DNA of 64,000 bases, from positions 124,001 to 188,000 of the forward strand of contig CAVTMP010000008.1 of NCBI GenBank assembly GCA_963735885.1. The letters are read 5' to 3'. This stretch comes from JBBSBL01 sp963735885 (GTDB lineage: Bacteria > Actinomycetota > Thermoleophilia > Solirubrobacterales > Solirubrobacteraceae). Both the position numbers and the translations under genes were made by a program. Shown one piece after another: positions 59,272-64,000 of this stretch (positions are counted from its first letter, which is position 1; every line of letters begins with the position of its first letter). A model generated the notes under the pieces. The model was not told the DNA's origin. It worked only from the letters and a program-made list of their open reading frames with translations, and ran no database searches.

Positions 59272-61862
59272 GGCGGCACCTCTCCCACCTCGGTTGCGAT
59301 CGACTCTACCTCTGCGAGCACCGACGCAGCGAGATCCGCTGCCGCGAACTCGTCCAGGCGGCCACCGTCCGCCGTCGCGGCCTCGTAGGCCTCGTCTCCG
59401 AGTCGGCGGCGGGCCGCGCCGATCAGTCCCGCCCGGGTCTGCGCGTCGTCGGGATAGAGCGCATAGGACGCGCTCGTCAGGAGCCGGTCGGCGGCCGTCT
59501 GCAACATCACGGCCTGGCGGAAGCGGTCGCGCTCCGCGGCGAGCCGGGCCGCGATCATCATCGAGAACGCGATCAGCACCGGCTGGTGCTGCTCGCGCGC
59601 GAGCTCCAGGCAGATGCCCTGATGCCGGGCGGCGGCCAGGTCGTCGCCGAGCCGCAGGTGGACCTCCGCGAGGTTGCCGTTCGAGGTCGCGAGCAGCCCC
59701 TCCATCCCCCACGCCGACGCGGCCGACAGCTCCCGCTCGAACGCCGCCGCCGCGCCGCCGAGATCTCCGAGCGTCGTGCGGGCGATGCCCAGCAGGTTGA
59801 AGAGGCGGGCCTGCCCGCGCGGCGAGTGCGGTTCGCCGAGGGCGCGCTCCGCCACCGCGGCGGCCTCGGCGGGGTCGTCGCGGCGCAGCGCGAGCTCGCC
59901 GTGCGTGCGCGCCAGTCCGGCGTCGTCCCAGTCCGGCGCGCCGACGCGCTCGGCGAGCGCGGACGCCTCGGACAGCACGCGCTCCGCCGCGTCGAGCTCC
60001 GCGACCCGGAGGTGGAGGAAGGCGAGCAGCGTGAGGAGCGCGACCCGATTCGGGCCGGGGGCCGGGAGCTGCCGGGTCCAGCGCGACATCTCCTCGATGC
60101 CGGTCCGGAACGCGTCGACGAGATCGTGGTAGAGCCCGATCGACGCCGCGAGGGCCTGGGCGGCCTCAGGGTCCCCGAGGTCGCCGACCACCTGGCGCAC
60201 GTTGTCCAGCTCGACGGCCATCTCGCCGGCCCACGCCGTATCGGTGACGCGCCCCGGCCCCAGCCGCTCGAGGTAGGACGCCGCCAGGCGGCGCAGCGCC
60301 GCCTCCCGCTCGGCGGGGTCGGTGCGCTCCGCGGCGTACGCCCGCACGGTGCTCAGGAGACGGAACCGCGTGGCGCCCGCCGCCTCCTCGCGGGTCACCA
60401 GGGAGAGGTCGATGAGCGACCAGACCCGCTCCGGCACGTCCGCCACGGGCACCTCGGCGTCGGCGCACGCCCGCTCGGCCGTGTCGAGGTCGAAGCTCCC
60501 CGCGAACACGGTGAGCCGCCGGAGCACCGTGCGGGCGGCGGGCTCGAGCAGGTCGTAGCTCCAGTCGAGCAGGCGGTCGAGGGTTCGCTGGCGATCGGGC
60601 AGGCTGGGATCCCGGCTGCGGATCACCGAGGCCGACGTGCGCAGTCGCCGCAGGATGTCGGGTGGGGCGACGGCGGTGGTGCGGGCGGCGGCGAGCTCGA
60701 TGGCCAGCGGGAGGCCGTCGAGCTCGCGGCACAGGGCCGCGACCGCGCGCACGTCCCGGCGGGCGTCGTCGGTGGCGCGATCGAGGAAGAGCGCGACGGC
60801 GGGCGCGTCCACGCCGTCGGCGGGCAGGGCGTCGACCCGGTGAACCCGCTCGGCCCGGAGCCCGAGCGGTGCGCGACTCGTGGCGAGCACCCCGACGCGC
60901 GGGCAGCGCTCCAGCAGCTCCGCGACGCGAGCGCCGACCGTCGCGGTCAGGTGCTCGCAGTTGTCGAGGATCACCAGCGCCTCGCGCTCGCGCAGGTGAT
61001 CGCAGACCTCCAGCCACGCCTCGGTCCCGGGATGCGAGGTCGCGCCGATGGCGTCGGCGATCGTTCCCGGCACGACCTCGCCGGACCTCAGCGGCGCGAG
61101 GTCGACGAACCACGCCCCATCCGGCCAGCGGTCCGCGAGCTCGAGCGCCGCCTCGATCGCGAGCCGTGTCTTCCCGACGCCGGCCGAGCCGAGGAGGGTG
61201 ACGGCCGCCCCCGGCCGGACGAGCCCGGCCAGCGCCGCGACGTCGCCGCCGCGACCGAGCAGCGACGTGGTCGGGCGCACGAGGTTGTGGCCGTCCGCGG
61301 GCCGGACCCGGGGGCTGGCGACCCGCGGCGTCAGGCCGGGCGCCACGGCGCGGTAGAGCGACGTGGGAGTGTCGAAGTCGCGGACGCGGAAGCGGCCGAG
61401 ATCCTCCAGGCGCACGCCCTCGGGCGGCGAGCCGATCCGCTCCACGGTGTCGGCGGAGACCAGGATCTGCCCGCCGTGCGCGGCGTCGACGATCCGGGCG
61501 GCCTGGTTCACGACCAGCGCGCGGTAGTCGCCGTCGTGAGGGCGGGCGTAGCCGGTGTGCACGCCGATGCGGACGCGGACCGGCAGCTCGGTCGACCACT
61601 CCGTGGCTCCGAGTCCCCGCTGTGCCGCGACGGCGCCGCGGATCGCGTCCACCGGGTCCGCGAACACGACGAGGAAGGCATCCCCGTCGCTGCCCACCTC
61701 GTGCCCGGCGTGGGCGTCCCAGGCGGCGCGCATGACCTCGTGATGGAGGTCCAGCAGGGCGTCATAGGCACCGCCCAACTCCCGGAGCAGCCGCGTCGAG
61801 CCCTCGATGTCGGTGAAGACGAACGAGATCACCCCGGCAGGCAACTCGCGTCCGTCGGCCAT
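59268..61862 (-). CDS. Class III adenylate/guanylate cyclase fused to an AfsR/SARP-type ATPase and TPR domain
   Basis: This is an 864-residue protein from ATG 61862. The cyclase domain (about 8-170) has VISFVFTDIEGSTRLLRELG, GSDGDAFLVVF and VVNQAARIVDAAHGGQI. The STAND-type ATPase follows, with Walker A LLGSAGVGKTRLAIEAAL, Walker B LVILDNCEHL, LATSRAPLGL and ELDGLPLAIELAAAR. The C-terminal half is TPR-like (AERVLSEASALAERVG, GQARLFNLLGIARTTLGDLG). Such proteins are large actinobacterial signal integrators; whether cNMP is made is unknown. Its stop overlaps the subtilase start, so protease output is translationally coupled to it. Confidence 0.9.
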   Translation of the reverse strand: MADGRELPAGVISFVFTDIEGSTRLLRELGGAYDALLDLHHEVMRAAWDAHAGHEVGSDGDAFLVVFADPVDAIRGAVAAQRGLGATEWSTELPVRVRIGVHTGYARPHDGDYRALVVNQAARIVDAAHGGQILVSADTVERIGSPPEGVRLEDLGRFRVRDFDTPTSLYRAVAPGLTPRVASPRVRPADGHNLVRPTTSLLGRGGDVAALAGLVRPGAAVTLLGSAGVGKTRLAIEAALELADRWPDGAWFVDLAPLRSGEVVPGTIADAIGATSHPGTEAWLEVCDHLREREALVILDNCEHLTATVGARVAELLERCPRVGVLATSRAPLGLRAERVHRVDALPADGVDAPAVALFLDRATDDARRDVRAVAALCRELDGLPLAIELAAARTTAVAPPDILRRLRTSASVIRSRDPSLPDRQRTLDRLLDWSYDLLEPAARTVLRRLTVFAGSFDLDTAERACADAEVPVADVPERVWSLIDLSLVTREEAAGATRFRLLSTVRAYAAERTDPAEREAALRRLAASYLERLGPGRVTDTAWAGEMAVELDNVRQVVGDLGDPEAAQALAASIGLYHDLVDAFRTGIEEMSRWTRQLPAPGPNRVALLTLLAFLHLRVAELDAAERVLSEASALAERVGAPDWDDAGLARTHGELALRRDDPAEAAAVAERALGEPHSPRGQARLFNLLGIARTTLGDLGGAAAAFERELSAASAWGMEGLLATSNGNLAEVHLRLGDDLAAARHQGICLELAREQHQPVLIAFSMMIAARLAAERDRFRQAVMLQTAADRLLTSASYALYPDDAQTRAGLIGAARRRLGDEAYEAATADGGRLDEFAAADLAASVLAEVESIATEVGEVPP

Positions 61863-61953
61863 GCCGTCCAGGTTCCCACAGGGGGCAGGCGCCCTCAACG
61901 GGCGTGACGGCGCGTTTGCCCCGGTGGCCCCCGACGGCGATCATGCTCCCGGC

Positions 61954-63261
61954 ATGGCGGGCCCCGGCACCATCGCGTTCCTCCCCGAGCCCGGCGCGTG
62001 GGGACCGACGAACAACTGCGTGGCGGTCGCCGAGGTGCTGGCCGAGCGCGGCCACCGCGTCGTGTTCGTCGTCGACGAGAGCTTCGCCGGCCTCCTGGAG
62101 CAGCGCGGATACGAGGAGCGGCTCATCCGGATGAGCGCGCCGCCCGCGGACGGCGACGAGCGGGTCGGCGAGGTGTGGGTCGAGTACATCCGGACGACCG
62201 CGCCGGAGTTCCGCAAGCCCACGATCGAGCAGCTCACGACGGTCATCAGGCCGATCTGGGAGGAGCTCGTCTCCGGCGCGGCCTACGCGCAGGAGCGCCT
62301 GAAGGAGATCTTCGCGGAGATCCGGCCCGACGTCATCGTCGTCGACAACGTGTCCGCCTTCCCGGCCGTGTCGACCGCCGGCGTGCCGTGGGTGCGGATG
62401 ATGTCCGCCAATCCGCTCGAGGCCGGCGCGCCGGACCTGCCCCCGGCCTTCTCCGGGTACTCGGCGCTGGATCGGGACGGGTGGGAGGAGTTCCGCCGCG
62501 AGTACGCCGAGACGCATCGCGAGCTGCACGCGAGCTTCGCCGAGTTCTGCCTCGCGCACGGGGCGGGGCCGCTGCCGGAGCTCGAGTTCCAGTACGAGTC
62601 GCCGTGGCTCAACATGTACCTCTACGCCGCCGAGGTCGACTACTCGCGGGGGACGCCGCTCGGGCCGACCTGGCATCGCCTCGACACCACGGTGCGGACC
62701 GCCGAGGCCCCGTTCGACGTGGCGGCGGAGCTGCCCGGCGACGAGCCGGTGCTCTACCTGTCGCTCGGCAGCCTGGGATCGCTGGACACGGGCCTCATGC
62801 AGCGCCTGATCGACCTGCTGGACCGGATGCCCTACCGGGTCGTCGTGAGCCTCGGCACGCTGCACGAGGAGCTGCGGCTCGGCGCGCGCATGTACGGGCG
62901 CGAGTTCCTCCCCCAGCCGTCGATCCTGCCGCAGTGCGACCTGCTCATCACCCACGGCGGGAACAACACGTTCAACGAGGCGCTCCACTTCGCCCTGCCG
63001 TCGATCCACCTCCCGTTGTTCTGGGACCAGTACGACAACGCGCAGCGCGCCGAGGACACCGGGATCGGCCGGCGCCTGGCGACGTACGCGTTCGACGAGG
63101 CGGAGCTGCGCCAGAGCATCGCGGCGCTGCTCGCCGATCGGGCGCTGCGGCAGCGGCTCGAGGCCATCGGCGCGCGCGTGCGAGCCGAACCGGGCCGCGT
63201 GAAGGCGGCGACGCTGATCGAGCGGCTGCTGGCGACCGGCGAGCCCGTGGTCGGGAGATGA
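61954..63261 (+). CDS. UGT/MGT-type glycosyltransferase (GT1 family)
   Basis: This is a 435-residue protein from ATG 61954. The N-terminal acceptor domain opens GTIAFLPEPGAWGPTNNCVA, then VAEVLAERGHRVVFVVDESF. The C-terminal nucleotide-sugar domain has VLYLSLGSLGSLDTGLMQRL, the donor-binding FLPQPSILPQCDLLITHGGN, NTFNEALHFALPSIHLPLFW and DQYDNAQRAEDTGIGRRL. This is the macrolide/flavonoid UGT layout. It transfers a sugar to a small hydrophobic molecule. Its TGA overlaps the ATG of the amine oxidase gene. It is divergent from the cyclase gene, with a 91-bp gap. Confidence 0.93.
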   Translation: MAGPGTIAFLPEPGAWGPTNNCVAVAEVLAERGHRVVFVVDESFAGLLEQRGYEERLIRMSAPPADGDERVGEVWVEYIRTTAPEFRKPTIEQLTTVIRPIWEELVSGAAYAQERLKEIFAEIRPDVIVVDNVSAFPAVSTAGVPWVRMMSANPLEAGAPDLPPAFSGYSALDRDGWEEFRREYAETHRELHASFAEFCLAHGAGPLPELEFQYESPWLNMYLYAAEVDYSRGTPLGPTWHRLDTTVRTAEAPFDVAAELPGDEPVLYLSLGSLGSLDTGLMQRLIDLLDRMPYRVVVSLGTLHEELRLGARMYGREFLPQPSILPQCDLLITHGGNNTFNEALHFALPSIHLPLFWDQYDNAQRAEDTGIGRRLATYAFDEAELRQSIAALLADRALRQRLEAIGARVRAEPGRVKAATLIERLLATGEPVVGR

Positions 63262-64000
63262 CGGACGACCGCCCCGAGCTCGACGTCGTGATCCTCGGCG
63301 GCGGGATCGCGGGCCTCGTCGCGGCCCGCGACCTGGGCGAGCAGGGCGCGGCCGTGATGGTGCTCGAGGCGCGGGACCGGCTCGGCGGCCGGACCTGGAC
63401 CCGGCGCCTGCGGGGCACCGAGGTGCGCGCCGAGATGGGCGGGACGTGGTTCAGCCGCCGCCTCCAGCCGGCGATCGCCGAGGAGATCGCGCGCTACGGC
63501 CTCGACGTCCGGCCGAGCGGGGAGTTCCGGCACGCGTTGTGGGCGGGGAGCCGGGGCCGGCGCGAGGGCTCCGACCCGCTCGAGGTCTTCGGGCCGCTGT
63601 TCGCCCCGGCCCGCCCCGCGATCGACGCCGCCGTGGAGGCGATTCGCCGGGCGCACGCCTCGGGTGCCGGCCCGCCGGCCGAGCTCGACGTCCCCGCCGA
63701 CGCCTGGATCGAGCGTCTCGACGCGCCCGTCGAGACGAAGGAGGCCCTCCTCGCCTGGATGGCGGCGTTCGGGGGCGGGGACCCCCGGGAGCAGTCGATC
63801 CTCGTCCTCATCGAGGAGCTCGCGTCCTCCGGGCTCGGCGTCGAGGACACCCTCGACCAGCTCCGCGAGACGTTCCGCGACGGGACCGCCGGCCTCGTCG
63901 ACGCGCTTGCGCGGGACGTGGGCGGAGCGATCAGGACCGGGACGGTGGTCACCCGGGTCCGGCAGAGCGCCGACCGCGTCCACGTGACGACCGCGGACGG
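63258..64000 (+). CDS. Flavin-containing amine oxidase (monoamine oxidase family), 3' end outside the window
   Basis: ATG 63258 overlaps the preceding stop (ATGA). The FAD-binding N-terminus is LDVVILGGGIAGLVAARDLG, then VLEARDRLGGRTWTRRLRG and AEMGGTWFSRRLQPAIAEEI, the typical monoamine oxidase/phytoene-desaturase-like pattern. 247 codons are present before the window ends, in DRVHVTTADG, so about half of a usual 430-460-residue protein is seen. Together with the glycosyltransferase it may modify one small molecule such as a polyamine, amino sugar or terpenoid; this is inference. Confidence 0.9.
   Translation, partial: MTDDRPELDVVILGGGIAGLVAARDLGEQGAAVMVLEARDRLGGRTWTRRLRGTEVRAEMGGTWFSRRLQPAIAEEIARYGLDVRPSGEFRHALWAGSRGRREGSDPLEVFGPLFAPARPAIDAAVEAIRRAHASGAGPPAELDVPADAWIERLDAPVETKEALLAWMAAFGGGDPREQSILVLIEELASSGLGVEDTLDQLRETFRDGTAGLVDALARDVGGAIRTGTVVTRVRQSADRVHVTTAD

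Noticed and set aside
1..64000. CRISPR array
   Set aside because: No regularly spaced repeats of 24-40 bp with unique spacers were seen. The only short tandem repeats are the 14-bp units at 7881 and the 15-bp coding units at 58796.

Overview
This 64-kb window is very GC-rich, with strongly G/C-biased third codon positions. It looks like a chromosome segment from an actinobacterium, most likely class Thermoleophilia, order Solirubrobacterales. The reasons are secreted proteins with basic C-terminal beta domains, a DUF2630-type protein, a large Solirubrobacter-type membrane glycosyltransferase (broken here), FG-GAP and Calx-beta surface proteins, and frequent GTG starts with 4-nt stop/start overlaps. 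At about ten genes a TANNNT hexamer, usually TAGGGT or TACGGT, sits 5-11 nt before the start codon, which points to many leaderless transcripts. The order-level placement is inference.

Layout. 1-6.1 kb: a partial sugar epimerase, a Calx-beta protein, a small conserved protein, an FG-GAP protein, a fatty acid hydroxylase and a membrane protein. 6.1-15.7 kb: metallo-hydrolase, GST-like protein, tRNA-Ser(GGA), M29 aminopeptidase, FUSC transporter, a GGDEF/HD-GYP c-di-GMP protein, an epoxide-hydrolase-like enzyme, a PPOX flavoprotein and a frameshifted lipoprotein. 15.8-23.1 kb: hydrolase-ABC exporter pair, DUF2630, flavodoxin, a Mur ligase with mixed MurD/MurE features, an oxidoreductase and a VapBC-type toxin-antitoxin pair. 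23.2-30.1 kb: a secreted propeller-like protein, then tRNA-Ser(CGA). A partial copy of that tRNA's 3' end lies 4.7 kb downstream, so the interval looks like a tRNA-associated island. It carries two secreted hydrolases between truncated genes, and a secreted GDPD.

31-41.6 kb is an aromatic-ring catabolic region. It holds two TetR regulators, each divergent from an FAD monooxygenase through very similar leaderless promoters, plus two near-identical VOC dioxygenases, two FAH-family hydrolases, a P450, a DGAT-like acyltransferase, SnoaL proteins and a DoxX fragment. A third, intact monooxygenase/VOC/FAH set lies at 48.2-51.7 kb behind a palindromic operator. Together these suggest parallel pathways of ring hydroxylation, extradiol cleavage and C-C bond hydrolysis.

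42.5-48.1 kb: a GT-C-like membrane protein, TadA, a subtilase, a universal stress protein, and a DsbA-VKOR disulfide-forming operon ending in a 28-residue membrane peptide. 51.7-57.8 kb is badly broken: a methyltransferase and a large membrane glycosyltransferase in pieces, then a GT2 gene cut near its 3' end by an IS66-family element with a perfect 8-bp target duplication. 57.8-64 kb: a subtilase with GHPFR repeats translationally coupled to a cyclase-ATPase-TPR regulator, and a divergent UGT-type glycosyltransferase/amine oxidase pair running off the edge.

Single-base indels interrupt many genes between 31 and 59 kb but almost none before. In many cases both sides of the break keep normal codon bias, so assembly or sequencing error is as likely as real decay.
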